A stretch of DNA of 64,000 bases from Thalassotalea sp. Sam97 (GCF_041379765.1 NZ_CP166919.1:2914001-2978000), one strand, 5' to 3'. Counted from the stretch's first letter, positions 1 to 9,781 are shown. Numbers and translations: made by a program. Notes: generated from the letters alone by a model not told the origin.

Positions 1-335
1 CTATTGGTGCTTACGATCTACTGGAAAAACTAAAAGCAGTCGACCCTGGTGCCAAGCCAGCAACAATATATCGTGCCCTTGATTTTCTTGCTAGCCAAGG
101 ATTTGTCCATAAAATTGAATCGATTAATGCGTTTTTATTGTGTGATCATTTCAGTGAGTGTAATCACCCTGTGCAACTACTTATTTGTGACAGTTGCAGT
201 AAGGTTGAAGAGATCCAGTCTAATAATTTAGATTTGGCATTACGGGCGATGGCAGATGCGAGCGGCTTTAGCATTCATCGCCAAGTTGTTGAAGCACACG
301 GCACGTGTCGCCAATGCCAAGAGCAAAGTCAATAA
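1..335 (+). CDS. zur: Zur, zinc uptake regulator (5'-truncated by window edge)
   Basis: This is the C-terminal part of a Fur-family repressor, open from the first bases (frame starting at base 3) to a TAA at 333-335. The winged-helix recognition segment is visible (ATIYRALDFL), followed by the dimerisation domain with two CxxC pairs (CDSC and CRQC) that bind structural zinc in this family. The sequence running from the AYDLLEKLK helix into YRALDFLASQGFVHKIES resembles Zur more than Fur, so it probably represses zinc-uptake genes when zinc is plentiful. The N-terminus lies outside the window. Confidence in the Fur family is very high; the Zur subtype is a sequence-likeness judgement. Confidence 0.88.
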   Translation, partial: IGAYDLLEKLKAVDPGAKPATIYRALDFLASQGFVHKIESINAFLLCDHFSECNHPVQLLICDSCSKVEEIQSNNLDLALRAMADASGFSIHRQVVEAHGTCRQCQEQSQ

Positions 336-387
336 CTGCTTGATTGGGAGTATCTTAGCTAACGTTAATTTTTTATTGTGATTAACG

Positions 388-621
388 TTAACTCGCTCGC
401 TTCGATTCGTTAGGGAAAATTGTCCTATCACCAAGCGCGTTACGTAGCTGGCAATGACCATCAAATACGGCAATGATAATTTTATCATCACGATAGTCTG
501 GCGATAATAATACACGCTTATCAGAGCTCACGGTAAGATCTGTTAATACATCAGTACACACCGTGGTTAAATCGTTTTGATTGTAATACAACACCGTCAC
601 ATCACTTGTTACGCTTGCCAT
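388..621 (-). CDS. DUF2375 / TIGR02922-like small protein
   Basis: A 77-residue soluble protein without signal peptide or membrane segment. The ATG at 621 follows a GGGGG Shine-Dalgarno run. The core (VTVLYYNQND, then SSDKRVLLSPDYRDDKIIIAVFDGHC) resembles the small DUF2375 family that I associate with Colwellia and related Alteromonadales; its function is unknown. It converges on zur with about 50 bp between the stop codons. Family assignment is from memory of the family pattern and is moderately certain; the gene itself is supported by its ribosome binding site and its hydrophobic-strand/turn composition. Confidence 0.65.
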   Translation of the reverse strand: MASVTSDVTVLYYNQNDLTTVCTDVLTDLTVSSDKRVLLSPDYRDDKIIIAVFDGHCQLRNALGDRTIFPNESKRAS

Positions 622-805
622 CCGTCCCCCTTAATTAAGCAGTAACACCAACACTGGAATTAAAAATAAAACAAGCAAATTCAATGACATTGATTTATAA
701 AACTATAGACAGCAAATAACTATTACTCAAATTTACTTAAGTTTTTCTAGGGATGTCTAATCAGACTGAAGAGACGTTGCGGTATTGCAAGAAAGCGTTA
801 GCAAC

Positions 806-1891
806 TTACACTAACTCGATTTTGACTCGCTTACTTATATTACAAAGTAGCTCATAAGGGATAGTGGTTGCCCATTTTGCAACCTCATTAACATTCAAGC
901 TTGCTCCCCATAGCTCGACATAATCACCAATGTTGTCTTTGGCATCGGCACCTAAATCGACGGTTATCATATCCATCGACACTCGGCCAACGATCGATAC
1001 CTTTCGACCATTAACTAGTACTGGCGTACCTGTAGGTGCATGTCTAGGATAACCATCACCATAGCCAATGGACACCACACCAATGCAAGTATCTTGCTTT
1101 GCTTGCCAAGTTGCCCCATAACCGACACTGTCGCCAGCCTTAATATGCCGCTTAGCAATTAAACTGGCATGCAAGGTCATAACCGGTTGTAAATCGAGAG
1201 TTTTATCATGGTTAGCAACTAACGGATCAATACCATATAACATCAAGCCAGGACGTACCCACTGATAATGGCTATGTGGCCAGGCACAAATACCTGCCGA
1301 ATTCGCTAATGATTTTTCATCGGCAAGATGACCGGTTAATTGTTCGAATAAAGCGACTTGCTCTGTGGTATTCACCATCTGTAGATCATCAGCACAACCT
1401 AAGTGACTCATTAGCAGAATGTTATCTTGCACGTTGGAGCACTGCTTTAATCGCTGGTAAAACTCGGCAAACTCGCTTGGTTCAACACCCAAGCGATGCA
1501 TACCTGTGTCCACTTTAAGCCATACTTTTATCGACTCCGTTAATTGAGCTTGCTCAAGGGCTTCGAGTTGTTGACGGTTATGAACAATGGTTTGTAAATT
1601 ATTGGCTGCAAGAATAGGTAGGTGATCTAACTCAAAAAAACCTTCCAATAACACAATGGGTTTTACTACACCACCTTGTCGTAACTCTAACGCTTCATCA
1701 ATACGAGCCACACCAAATGCATCGGCTTGTGGCAAACTCTTGGCGATACGAACCAAGCCATGCCCATAAGCATTGGCTTTTAATACCGCCAGCACCTTGC
1801 TACCTGGCGCCATGCTTTTAATGCGCTGATAATTATGCGACAGTGCTTGGCGATGAATAGTAGCGGTTGCAGTGTGCTGAGCTCGAAACAT
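806..1891 (-). CDS. alr: Alanine racemase
   Basis: Fold-type III PLP enzyme that interconverts L- and D-alanine in the cytoplasm and supplies D-Ala for peptidoglycan. At 361 residues it has normal length. The PLP-binding lysine is K38 in the hallmark VLKANAYGHG motif, and the catalytic tyrosine of the other subunit is in SVGYGATW near residue 258. The ligand-pocket segments GYGDGYPR and VGRVSMDM are present. The gene follows dnaB by only 17 bp on the same strand, so the two are probably cotranscribed, as in many gammaproteobacteria. No clear hairpin terminator was seen downstream. Confidence 0.97.
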   Translation of the reverse strand: MFRAQHTATATIHRQALSHNYQRIKSMAPGSKVLAVLKANAYGHGLVRIAKSLPQADAFGVARIDEALELRQGGVVKPIVLLEGFFELDHLPILAANNLQTIVHNRQQLEALEQAQLTESIKVWLKVDTGMHRLGVEPSEFAEFYQRLKQCSNVQDNILLMSHLGCADDLQMVNTTEQVALFEQLTGHLADEKSLANSAGICAWPHSHYQWVRPGLMLYGIDPLVANHDKTLDLQPVMTLHASLIAKRHIKAGDSVGYGATWQAKQDTCIGVVSIGYGDGYPRHAPTGTPVLVNGRKVSIVGRVSMDMITVDLGADAKDNIGDYVELWGASLNVNEVAKWATTIPYELLCNISKRVKIELV

Positions 1892-1908
1892 GGCGATAGC
1901 TTACCTTA

Positions 1909-3312
1909 TTAATCTTCGTCCATGATGCCACCAGGGCCGGCGAAGTTGTCAAAGCGAGAATATTGACCTTGGAAGGTGACTCGAACTCGGCCAATTGGAC
2001 CATTACGTTGCTTACCGATGATAATTTCCGCAGTACCTTTATCTGGTGAGTCATCATTGTAGACTTCGTCACGATAAATAAACATGATCAAGTCGGCATC
2101 TTGCTCGATAGAGCCTGATTCACGAAGATCCGAGTTAACTGGACGTTTATCAGCACGTTGTTCCAATGAACGGTTAAGCTGAGATAGAGCCACCACAGGA
2201 ATATTTAACTCTTTTGCTAACGCTTTTAGTGAGCGCGATATTTCGGCGATTTCAAGGGTACGATTATCACTAAATTGTGGTACCCGCATAAGTTGTAAGT
2301 AATCCACCATGATCATTGATAATCCGCCATGATCGCGGGCAACGCGACGTGCTCTCGAACGCACTTCGGTTGGCGTCAAACCCGCCGCATCATCAACAAA
2401 CAGTTTGCCTTTTTCAACCAATAATCCCATGGTAGACGATAATCGCGCCCAATCTTCATCATTCAGTTGACCGGTACGGATTTTAGTTTGGTCAATACGC
2501 CCTAATGACGCCAACATACGCATCATGATCTGATCTGATGGCATCTCCAGTGAAAAGACCAGTGCCGGCTTATCATGAGTCATTGCCGCACTCTCAACCA
2601 AGTTCATAGCAAAGGTTGTTTTACCCATCGAAGGACGAGCTGCAACAATGATCAAATCAGATGACTGCATACCAGCCGTCATCTTGTCGAGATCAGTAAA
2701 ACCAGTAGACACCCCTGTAACACCATCATGTGGCTGGCCATAAAGCTTCTCTATCTTATCGACCGTTTTTTCCATAATGGAATGAATGCTTTCTGGCCCC
2801 TCTGATTTATTCGCACGCTGCTCAGCAATGGCGAATACTTTACTTTCAGCAAAATCAAGTAACTCAGCACTACTGCGACCACTGGTATCATAGCTTGCAT
2901 CAGCGATTTCATTAGCGACACCAATTAATTCACGGGTTACCGCACGTTCACGGACAATATCTGCGTATGCAAGGATGTTGGCCGCACTCGGGGTGTTTTT
3001 CATCATCTCTGCGAGATAAACAAAACCACCTACATCATCGATTCGTTGTTCGTTTTCTAATGCTTCTGATAGGGTAATCAAGTCAACTGGGTTACCCTTT
3101 TCAATCAAATTACCAATGCATTGGTAAATCAATCGATGACCACGAGAGTAAAAGTCTTCGGCAACAACGCGTTCGGCAACGTTATCCCAGGCATTATTGT
3201 CTAACAACAGTCCGCCGAGTACTGATTGCTCCGCCTCCATTGAGTGAGGGGCAATTTTTATTTGCTCTAGTTGTTTATCTTTGCCTTGATTAGTCGCTTG
3301 TTTTTGCGCCAT
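1909..3312 (-). CDS. dnaB: Replicative DNA helicase DnaB
   Basis: Hexameric 5'-3' helicase that unwinds DNA at the replication fork and contacts primase and the clamp loader. The 467 residues comprise an N-terminal DnaB domain (about 20-125, starting at PHSMEAEQSVLGGLL), a linker, and the RecA-like domain with Walker A RPSMGKTTFA and Walker B MIMVDYLQLM. The DnaB-type SQLNRSLEQR and DLRESGSIEQDAD motifs are intact. No intein interrupts the ATPase motifs. It is the first gene of a short operon with alr. Confidence 0.98.
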   Translation of the reverse strand: MAQKQATNQGKDKQLEQIKIAPHSMEAEQSVLGGLLLDNNAWDNVAERVVAEDFYSRGHRLIYQCIGNLIEKGNPVDLITLSEALENEQRIDDVGGFVYLAEMMKNTPSAANILAYADIVRERAVTRELIGVANEIADASYDTSGRSSAELLDFAESKVFAIAEQRANKSEGPESIHSIMEKTVDKIEKLYGQPHDGVTGVSTGFTDLDKMTAGMQSSDLIIVAARPSMGKTTFAMNLVESAAMTHDKPALVFSLEMPSDQIMMRMLASLGRIDQTKIRTGQLNDEDWARLSSTMGLLVEKGKLFVDDAAGLTPTEVRSRARRVARDHGGLSMIMVDYLQLMRVPQFSDNRTLEIAEISRSLKALAKELNIPVVALSQLNRSLEQRADKRPVNSDLRESGSIEQDADLIMFIYRDEVYNDDSPDKGTAEIIIGKQRNGPIGRVRVTFQGQYSRFDNFAGPGGIMDED

Positions 3313-3487
3313 AGTTGCGAATCATTCCGTAAGTAGAAGGTATTGAATAATAGGGTGTTCAATTTAAGCGATCTCAGCAAAAAATTGAAGTAAAAACTAC
3401 CGCTCAGTAACAATTTCAAGCAGCCTTTTACAGAGGAATAGCGATTAATTTCTAATCGTTGGTTACAGCGCTAGCGGGTAAACATAC

Positions 3488-5026
3488 TTACGATTTATTG
3501 CTCTCAGGACATTTAGCAATAATAAACCGCTCGCCGTTTTTATCTTTTTGCACTAACTTGACATCAAATTGCCAAAGGAAATGTAAATGCTTGAGCACTT
3601 CTTCTCGACTGGTGGCCAGTGGCACATCATCAACAGGTATATATTCTAGCGTCAGCGAGCGATCGCCATTAATATCAGCATTAATGATTTGCACATTAAC
3701 TTCAGCGTAACTTAGGTCATATTGCTTGGCGAGCATAGTACGCACTTGTCGGTAACCTTGCTCATTATGAATCGCTTTAACACTGAGAAAATTATCACGA
3801 TCATTATCGTGTAACTGAAACAGTTTCATATCGCGCATCACTTTAGGGGATAAAAACTGACTAATGAAGCTTTCGTCTTTGAAATTTTGCATAGCAAAAT
3901 GCACTGTCTCTAACCAGTCCTTACCAGCAAAATCAGGAAACCAAAACTTATCTTCTTCCGTCGGTTGCTCGCAAATACGGCGGATATCGGTAAACATATT
4001 AAACCCCAGTGCATATGGGTTTATGCCAGAATAGCCAGGATGGTTGTACGGCAGCTGAGTGATGACATTGCTGTGATGGTGAATAAATTCAAGCATGAAA
4101 CGCTCAGATAACAACCCTTCTTCAAATAAGTGCTGAATAATCGTGTAATGCCAAAAACACGCCCAGCCCTCGTTCATGACTTGGGTTTGTCGTTGCGGAT
4201 AAAAATACTGCGCAATTTTACGCACAATACGGACAATTTCCCGTTGCCACGTGCGTAACTTCGGTGCATTTTTTTCAATAAAATACAGCAAGTTTTCTTG
4301 CGGATGCTCTGGAAATGTTGGTTGCTTTTTATCTGCTTGCGGTTGATTATGTTTATCTACTTGATGCCACAGCGCGTCAAGGTGTGACTGCAAGAACTTC
4401 TCGCGTTCGATTTGTTTCTCTCGCTCTTTAGAAACCGACAGTTTTTGTGGTCGCTTGTAGCGATCAACCCCAAGGTTCATCAACGCATGACAAGCGTCTA
4501 GGGTATCCTCTACCGCATCAATGCCGTATTTTAACTCGCACTTGTGAATATAGTTCTTGGCAAACAATAGGTAATCGATAATCGAGTCAGCGTCTGTCCA
4601 TGTTTGAAACAAGTAATTACTTTTAAAAAACGAGTTATGCCCATAACACGCATGCGCCATTACCAACGCCTGCATCGTCATGGTATTTTCTTCCATCAAA
4701 TAGGCAATACATGGATTAGAATTAATGACAATCTCGTACGCTAAGCCCATGCGGCCACGGCGATAGGTTTGCTGAGTCTGAATGAACTTTTTGCCGTAAC
4801 TCCAATGATTGTAACCAATCGGCATACCAATACTGGCGTACGCATCCATCATCTGCTCAGAGGTGATCATTTCGATTTGATTTGGATAGTAATCAAGACG
4901 ATATAAATTGGCGACGCGCTCAATGTGATGCTGATACTCCTCTATCAGCGGGAAGGTCCAGTCGGGTCCATCGTCAAGCGGTTGGGCGTATCGTTCAAAT
5001 TTTAATGCACCTTTAAAATCATCCAT
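3488..5026 (-). CDS. ycgB: SpoVR family protein (YcgB-like)
   Basis: Large cytoplasmic protein of the SpoVR family, about 512 residues. I place the start at the ATG at 5026, just after an AAGGTGG ribosome binding site and overlapping the preceding yeaH stop by 8 bp; a longer reading to 5086 would run deep into yeaH. Family features include the YYPNQIEMI segment, a histidine-rich AHACYGHNSFFK region and NEGWACFWHY, which look like a metal-type active site, although the reaction is unknown. It is the third gene of the yeaG-yeaH-spoVR operon, a recurrent stress and stationary-phase module. Confidence 0.93.
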   Translation of the reverse strand: MDDFKGALKFERYAQPLDDGPDWTFPLIEEYQHHIERVANLYRLDYYPNQIEMITSEQMMDAYASIGMPIGYNHWSYGKKFIQTQQTYRRGRMGLAYEIVINSNPCIAYLMEENTMTMQALVMAHACYGHNSFFKSNYLFQTWTDADSIIDYLLFAKNYIHKCELKYGIDAVEDTLDACHALMNLGVDRYKRPQKLSVSKEREKQIEREKFLQSHLDALWHQVDKHNQPQADKKQPTFPEHPQENLLYFIEKNAPKLRTWQREIVRIVRKIAQYFYPQRQTQVMNEGWACFWHYTIIQHLFEEGLLSERFMLEFIHHHSNVITQLPYNHPGYSGINPYALGFNMFTDIRRICEQPTEEDKFWFPDFAGKDWLETVHFAMQNFKDESFISQFLSPKVMRDMKLFQLHDNDRDNFLSVKAIHNEQGYRQVRTMLAKQYDLSYAEVNVQIINADINGDRSLTLEYIPVDDVPLATSREEVLKHLHFLWQFDVKLVQKDKNGERFIIAKCPESNKS

Positions 5027-6323
5027 AAGCCACCTTTGCATCGTCACGCTTTTTAAACAGTTCACGAAATACCGGATAAATATCACCGCTATCTTTAACC
5101 TGTTTCATATTAAAATGCGGGTTTGCATTGGCCATTTTTTGGTAATGCTGCCACATTGCTTTTGGCACTAACTTATTTATTTCGATGTAGGTAAAGTAAC
5201 GACATTGGGGCAAGATTTTATCTTGTAACAAGCGACAGCATTTGTCGTTGTCATCTTGCCAGTTATCACCATCACTGGCTTGGGCACCATAAATATTCCA
5301 CTGACTGGGTGAGTAGCGCTTGCTAATAATGTCACTCATTAATTGCAACGCACTCGACACGATGGTACCGCCGGTTTCTCGAGAGTAGAAAAACTCTTGT
5401 TCTGTGACTTCTTTTGCGGTGGTATGGTGGGTGATATAAACCACTTCAATGGTCTGGTAATTACGACTCAAGAATAAGTACAGCATAATGTAAAAACGCT
5501 TGGCCATGTCTTTGGTTTGCTGAGTCATTGACCCTGATACATCCATAACACAGAACATCACAGCTTTAGAACTAGGCTTGCTTTGCTCTTTGTAATTGCG
5601 AAATCGTAAATCGAAGGTATCAATAAACGGAACACTGGCAATTTTATCTTTCAATTGCTGAATTTGCAGTTCGAGATCGTCAAGTTGTTGCTGACGTTGC
5701 GTCGTAGGCTCCGATAGCTGCAACGCCAAAAGCTCTTCACGGTGCTTTTCGCAACCACGCAATTCTGCACGAACAGAACTGGTCATCGCCATTTTTCGCG
5801 CCATGGATTTTTGCAACGAACGAACAATATCAAGGTTGGCTGGAACACCATCGTTGCTATAACCACTGCGCACTAAGCTGGTTTCGGTAAGCTGCTTGTC
5901 ATCTTTGCGCTCAAGGTTAGGCAATTCAAGATCTTCAAACAACAAATCAATATATTCATCGGCGGAAATAGCAAAGCTAAATTCATCTTCGCCACTGCCA
6001 GTATTGGATGCATTGCCCTGCCCTTGACCTTGACCGGCGCCACCACCGCGAGGTTTGGCTATCTTATCGCCGGTATTAAACTGATCATTACCAGGTAATA
6101 CAACATCGCGACGCCCACCACTCCCCTTATGAAATATCGGCTCTTTGAGGTCTTTATCTGGAATAGTAACAACTTGTTCTGACTTGTGATCAGTGACTTG
6201 TCGGTCGGTAATTGACTTAGCTAGCGACTCTTTAATTTGTCGTTTATAGCGACGTACAAACCGCTGGCGGTTAACCATAGATTTGTTTTTGCCGTTAAGA
6301 CGTTTGTCGATAAAATTTGCCAT
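5019..6323 (-). CDS. yeaH: YeaH/YhbH family protein (UPF0229/DUF444)
   Basis: A 434-residue cytoplasmic protein. After a basic N-terminus and a Gly/Gln-rich linker (around residues 85-110) comes a von Willebrand A-like domain whose metal-site signature is visible as MDVSGSM. In this family the protein is encoded with the PrkA-type kinase YeaG and is thought to work with it in starvation and stress responses; its biochemical role is not established. It starts 61 bp downstream of the yeaG stop, overlaps the spoVR start by 8 bp, and is probably translationally coupled to spoVR. Confidence 0.93.
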   Translation of the reverse strand: MANFIDKRLNGKNKSMVNRQRFVRRYKRQIKESLAKSITDRQVTDHKSEQVVTIPDKDLKEPIFHKGSGGRRDVVLPGNDQFNTGDKIAKPRGGGAGQGQGQGNASNTGSGEDEFSFAISADEYIDLLFEDLELPNLERKDDKQLTETSLVRSGYSNDGVPANLDIVRSLQKSMARKMAMTSSVRAELRGCEKHREELLALQLSEPTTQRQQQLDDLELQIQQLKDKIASVPFIDTFDLRFRNYKEQSKPSSKAVMFCVMDVSGSMTQQTKDMAKRFYIMLYLFLSRNYQTIEVVYITHHTTAKEVTEQEFFYSRETGGTIVSSALQLMSDIISKRYSPSQWNIYGAQASDGDNWQDDNDKCCRLLQDKILPQCRYFTYIEINKLVPKAMWQHYQKMANANPHFNMKQVKDSGDIYPVFRELFKKRDDAKVAYG

Positions 6324-6384
6324 ACCTATTACCTACGACCTCATATGATTTGCTATAAATGCGCTTATTAATTTCCTCTTTGCT

Positions 6385-8319
6385 TTATGACGACTTGCGT
6401 ACCCGCAAGTACCACTCACACAATAGTCTAACTTGTTTTTGTGTATAACCTTTTTCCACCATGCGTTCGACAAATTGATCATGTTTTTTCTGATCATCTG
6501 ATGATGTCTTGGTGTTGAACGAAATCACTGGCAATAAGTCCTCGGTATTCGAGAACATTTTCTTCTCGATAACGGTACGCAGTTTTTCGTAGCTGGTCCA
6601 AGCTGGGTTTTGTCCGTTATTATTCGCTTTAGCACGCAATACAAAGTTAACGATCTCATTGCGAAAATCTTTAGGATTTGAGATCCCTGCTGGTTTTTCG
6701 ATTTTTTCTAACTCGTCATTTAATGCGCTGCGATCAAGGATCTGCCCCGTATCACTGTCTCGATACTCCTGATCTTGAATCCAAAAATCGGCATAGACGA
6801 CATAGCGATCAAAAATATTTTGGCCATACTCTGAATACGACTCTAAGTAGGCCGTTTGAATTTCTTTTCCGATAAACTCTATGTATTCAGGGATTAAGTA
6901 GCCCTTAATGAATTCAAGATATTGATCTGCTGTTTCTTTAGGAAGCTGTTCACGCTCTATTTGTTGCTCTAGAACATAGAATAAGTGCACAGGATTGGCA
7001 GCAACCTCACCATGCTCAAAGTTAAATACTCGTGATAAAATTTTAAAAGCGAAACGTGTTGATAAGCCATTCATGCCTTCATCGACGCCAGCAAAATCAC
7101 GGTATTCTTGATAAGATTTAGCCTTTGGATCGGTATCCTTCAAGCTTTCGCCATTGTACACCCGCATTTTCGAATAAATACTGGAGTTTTCTGGCGCTAT
7201 AAGGCGTGATAACACACTAAACATAGCGAGTATGTTTAACGTGTTTGGCGCACACTTAGCGTCACACAGCTCACTGTTGGAGAGCAATTTTTGGTAAATT
7301 TTGACTTCTTCACTTACTCGTAAACAGTAAGGCACCTTAACAATATAAACACGGTCTAAAAATGCTTCATTGTTTTTGTTATTACGAAAAGTTTGCCATT
7401 CAGATTCATTTGAGTGGGCTAAAATGATGCCATCAAATGGCAACGCGGATAAACCTTCGGTAGGATTGTAATTGCCTTCTTGGGTCGCCGTTAACAGCGG
7501 ATGTAACACCTTAATTGGCGCTTTGAACATCTCAACAAATTCCATAATGCCTTGGTTAGCACGACACAGCGCACCGGAATAACCATAAGCGTCAGGATCA
7601 TTTTGCGCATAATGTTCAAGGCGACGTATATCAACTTTACCTACTAGTGTTGAAATGTCTTGATTGTTATCATCGCCCGGCTCAGTTTTTGCAATCGCTA
7701 TTTGATGAAGAATTGATGGATAGATTTTAACCACTTTAAACTTCGCAATGTCGCCATTAAACTCTTGCAAGCGCTTCGCTACCCAAGGTGACATAATGCC
7801 CGACAAGTAGCGCTCAGGAATATTGTATTCTTCGGTTAGAATTTTACCATCGGATTGACTGTCAAACAGACAAAACGGGTGGTCATTTACCGGGCTCAGC
7901 TCACCGTTTGCCGATAGCACATAAATGGGTTCTTTTTGCATCAAGGACTTAAGGCGCTCGGCTAATGATGATTTACCGCCCCCTACAGGTCCTAGCAAAT
8001 ATAGGATTTGTTTCTTTTCTTCTAACCCTTGACTGGCGTGCTTTAAGTAAGAAACGATTTGCTCAATGGCATCTTCCATACCAAAGAATTCAGAGAACGC
8101 TGGATAACGGGCGACAACCCGGTTGGAAAATATTCGACTTAAAATCGGATTTTTCGCGGTATCGATCATTTCCGGTTCACCAATGGCTGCCAACAACCGT
8201 TCTGCGGCATTCGCGTACGCCATTTTGTCATCGCGACAAATATCGAGAAATTGCTGCAAACTCAACTCTTGATGTTGGGCTTGTTCGTATCGATTTTGAT
8301 AATGCTCAAAAATACCCAT
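6385..8319 (-). CDS. yeaG: PrkA-family serine protein kinase YeaG
   Basis: A 644-residue protein with an N-terminal AAA-type domain (PrkA AAA; Walker A LLGPVGGGKSSLAERL near residue 110) and the C-terminal PrkA domain. Family members have been reported as serine kinases and, in some Bacillus work, as an ATP-dependent protease, so the molecular activity should be regarded as debated. The ATG at 8319 follows an AGGGGGC ribosome binding site. It heads the yeaG-yeaH-spoVR operon. In E. coli yeaGH is linked to nitrogen starvation and RpoS; no clean sigma-54 site was found upstream here. Confidence 0.95.
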   Translation of the reverse strand: MGIFEHYQNRYEQAQHQELSLQQFLDICRDDKMAYANAAERLLAAIGEPEMIDTAKNPILSRIFSNRVVARYPAFSEFFGMEDAIEQIVSYLKHASQGLEEKKQILYLLGPVGGGKSSLAERLKSLMQKEPIYVLSANGELSPVNDHPFCLFDSQSDGKILTEEYNIPERYLSGIMSPWVAKRLQEFNGDIAKFKVVKIYPSILHQIAIAKTEPGDDNNQDISTLVGKVDIRRLEHYAQNDPDAYGYSGALCRANQGIMEFVEMFKAPIKVLHPLLTATQEGNYNPTEGLSALPFDGIILAHSNESEWQTFRNNKNNEAFLDRVYIVKVPYCLRVSEEVKIYQKLLSNSELCDAKCAPNTLNILAMFSVLSRLIAPENSSIYSKMRVYNGESLKDTDPKAKSYQEYRDFAGVDEGMNGLSTRFAFKILSRVFNFEHGEVAANPVHLFYVLEQQIEREQLPKETADQYLEFIKGYLIPEYIEFIGKEIQTAYLESYSEYGQNIFDRYVVYADFWIQDQEYRDSDTGQILDRSALNDELEKIEKPAGISNPKDFRNEIVNFVLRAKANNNGQNPAWTSYEKLRTVIEKKMFSNTEDLLPVISFNTKTSSDDQKKHDQFVERMVEKGYTQKQVRLLCEWYLRVRKSS

Positions 8320-8465
8320 AACGCCCCCTAATTGATGCTAAGTGCTTTAAGAAATTGTGCTGTTTCTTATATAGACCGAGAAAACAGCGATTTAGTGCCT
8401 GTTAATTGAGGATTAAAATGTAACCACAGCACGCTTTTGGGCAAACGTAAGAAAAATCCTCTTAA

Positions 8466-8522
8466 CTACAACATGGCACAAATACCAAGAAGTGCAAGTG
8501 TACTAACGACGAACTTAGCCAT
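8466..8522 (-). CDS. Possible 18-residue hydrophobic leader/small membrane peptide
   Basis: Reading minus-strand from the ATG at 8522 gives MAKFVVSTLALLGICAML and then TAG. One basic residue followed by a continuous hydrophobic stretch is what a small membrane peptide or a stand-alone signal peptide looks like. The ribosome binding site is poor: GAGAG abuts the ATG and a GGGGA lies further upstream. It sits about 150 bp upstream of yeaG on the same strand. Open frames this short arise easily by chance, so this is a candidate only. Confidence 0.25.
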   Translation of the reverse strand: MAKFVVSTLALLGICAML

Positions 8523-8683
8523 CTCTCAAGCTATTGATTCCCCTTACATTAACAATACTGTAAAAACATCGAACGGGATTAGTTTGAGCATCTAAAAATG
8601 CCCTGCACGCTAGGTATAGCTTGAGTTTAAAAGGAGCTAAATAAAAAACATTGGTCGCGCAGAGAAAAACAAAAGTCACAAAA

Positions 8684-8705
8684 AAAGCGCTCATGAGAGC
8701 GCTTT
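8684..8705 (-). terminator. Rho-independent terminator of the ECF sigma operon
   Basis: A 9-bp stem (AAAGCGCTC/GAGCGCTTT) with loop ATGA, followed on the minus strand by a T-run. It lies about 50 bp past the stop of the DUF4097 gene. Confidence 0.8.
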
Positions 8706-8753
8706 CTAATCAATGCCAATGCCTATTAACTTGAGCCTAAAAAAACATTGCCT

Positions 8754-9743
8754 TTAATGGTAGGAAAATACCACTTTACCATTGATGGTAGAGACCTTGA
8801 TCATCGCGCCGTCTTCACCAACACGAGTGACTAATCTTGACGATGGGCCATGCTCAGCTGTTTGTACACTATCATCATTAATACGATTAATAATTTTACC
8901 ACCACTAGAATGCGCTTTAATGGCCGCATTGAGATCTTTTTGTAGCTTCAGCTCGATATCCCCGTTAACACTCGACATACGTACTAAACCATCATTTTTA
9001 ATATTCATTTGCGCATCAACATCACCACTTACTGTCGATACCGTTGCATCACGCACATCGCTAAGCTGAATATCCATATCACCAGAAACAATCGTCGCCT
9101 TGACCTTTTCACATTGACACGACGCAGCTATTTTGCCGCTCACCGCCTGATAGCTGACATCCCCATACGTATTCGTCGCTGATATTTCACCGCTCACACT
9201 CGATAATTCAACGGTACCCGATAAGTTATCGCTAATTACGTCACCACTTATTGAGTGAAGCTGGATATCATTTTTAAGATTATTGGCTTTGACATCACCG
9301 CTTACGGTTTTAATGAATGTGTTATTGCGAAGATTACTGACGTCGACATCGGTAGATACCCCAGTAAAATGCACACTCGCCTGTTGAGGTACCTGAATGA
9401 CCAGATCCGTTTGCTTATCGTTGTAGCGCCAATGATTATTCATTTTGCTTGGCATTTTTACAAAAATGCGTGTGGTATCGCCCTCAGTATCGAAAATAAA
9501 ATTAGTCGCCTCTTCATCGATACGGCCTTTCACCCATACCTCATCTTGTTCGCTCCCGATAATAACCACCTTGCCGCGTAGATTTTTTATCTCAATGTTC
9601 GCTGTCGCAGCAACGTCTTTTCGCTCATCGATGGTTTGTGCTGTTACAGTGAAGGTTGTGGTGGCACTCAATAATAGCGCCATCAACACGCTCGCCTTAG
9701 CAAAAACCTTACCTTGTGATGCTGTCATAATCATTCTCATCAT
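8754..9743 (-). CDS. DUF4097 family beta-strand repeat protein, exported
   Basis: About 329 residues from the ATG at 9743, chosen because GGAAAG lies at proper distance and a typical signal peptide follows (hydrophobic stretch VLMALLLSATTTF, cleavage near VTAQ). The mature protein is a string of short beta repeats, each turning on SGD, SGE, SGK or NGD, as in the DUF4097 putative-adhesin fold, which is probably a right-handed beta-solenoid. It is the last gene of an ECF sigma/anti-sigma operon, so it is probably an envelope protein made under, or sensed by, that system. Its function is not known. Confidence 0.88.
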   Translation of the reverse strand: MMRMIMTASQGKVFAKASVLMALLLSATTTFTVTAQTIDERKDVAATANIEIKNLRGKVVIIGSEQDEVWVKGRIDEEATNFIFDTEGDTTRIFVKMPSKMNNHWRYNDKQTDLVIQVPQQASVHFTGVSTDVDVSNLRNNTFIKTVSGDVKANNLKNDIQLHSISGDVISDNLSGTVELSSVSGEISATNTYGDVSYQAVSGKIAASCQCEKVKATIVSGDMDIQLSDVRDATVSTVSGDVDAQMNIKNDGLVRMSSVNGDIELKLQKDLNAAIKAHSSGGKIINRINDDSVQTAEHGPSSRLVTRVGEDGAMIKVSTINGKVVFSYH

Positions 9744-9781
9744 GGTTACTTTCCAAATACCAACGTCTATCGAGGTCGAAC

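Larger units (their letters stand above)
8320..8753. other. Intergenic region between yeaG and the DUF4097 gene
   Basis: A 434-bp gap between two minus-strand genes. It should hold the yeaG promoter and, at its high-coordinate end, the terminator of the ECF operon (8684-8705). A tiny minus-strand open frame of 18 codons lies at 8466-8522. I see no larger gene and no tRNA-like structure. Confidence 0.6.

Noticed and set aside
240..515. Minus-strand 91-codon open frame overlapping zur and the DUF2375 gene
   Set aside because: It overlaps two better-supported genes and has no ribosome binding site.
8320..8460. Sigma-54 promoter upstream of yeaG
   Set aside because: The best GG...GC pair is spaced 9 bp rather than 10, with poor flanks.
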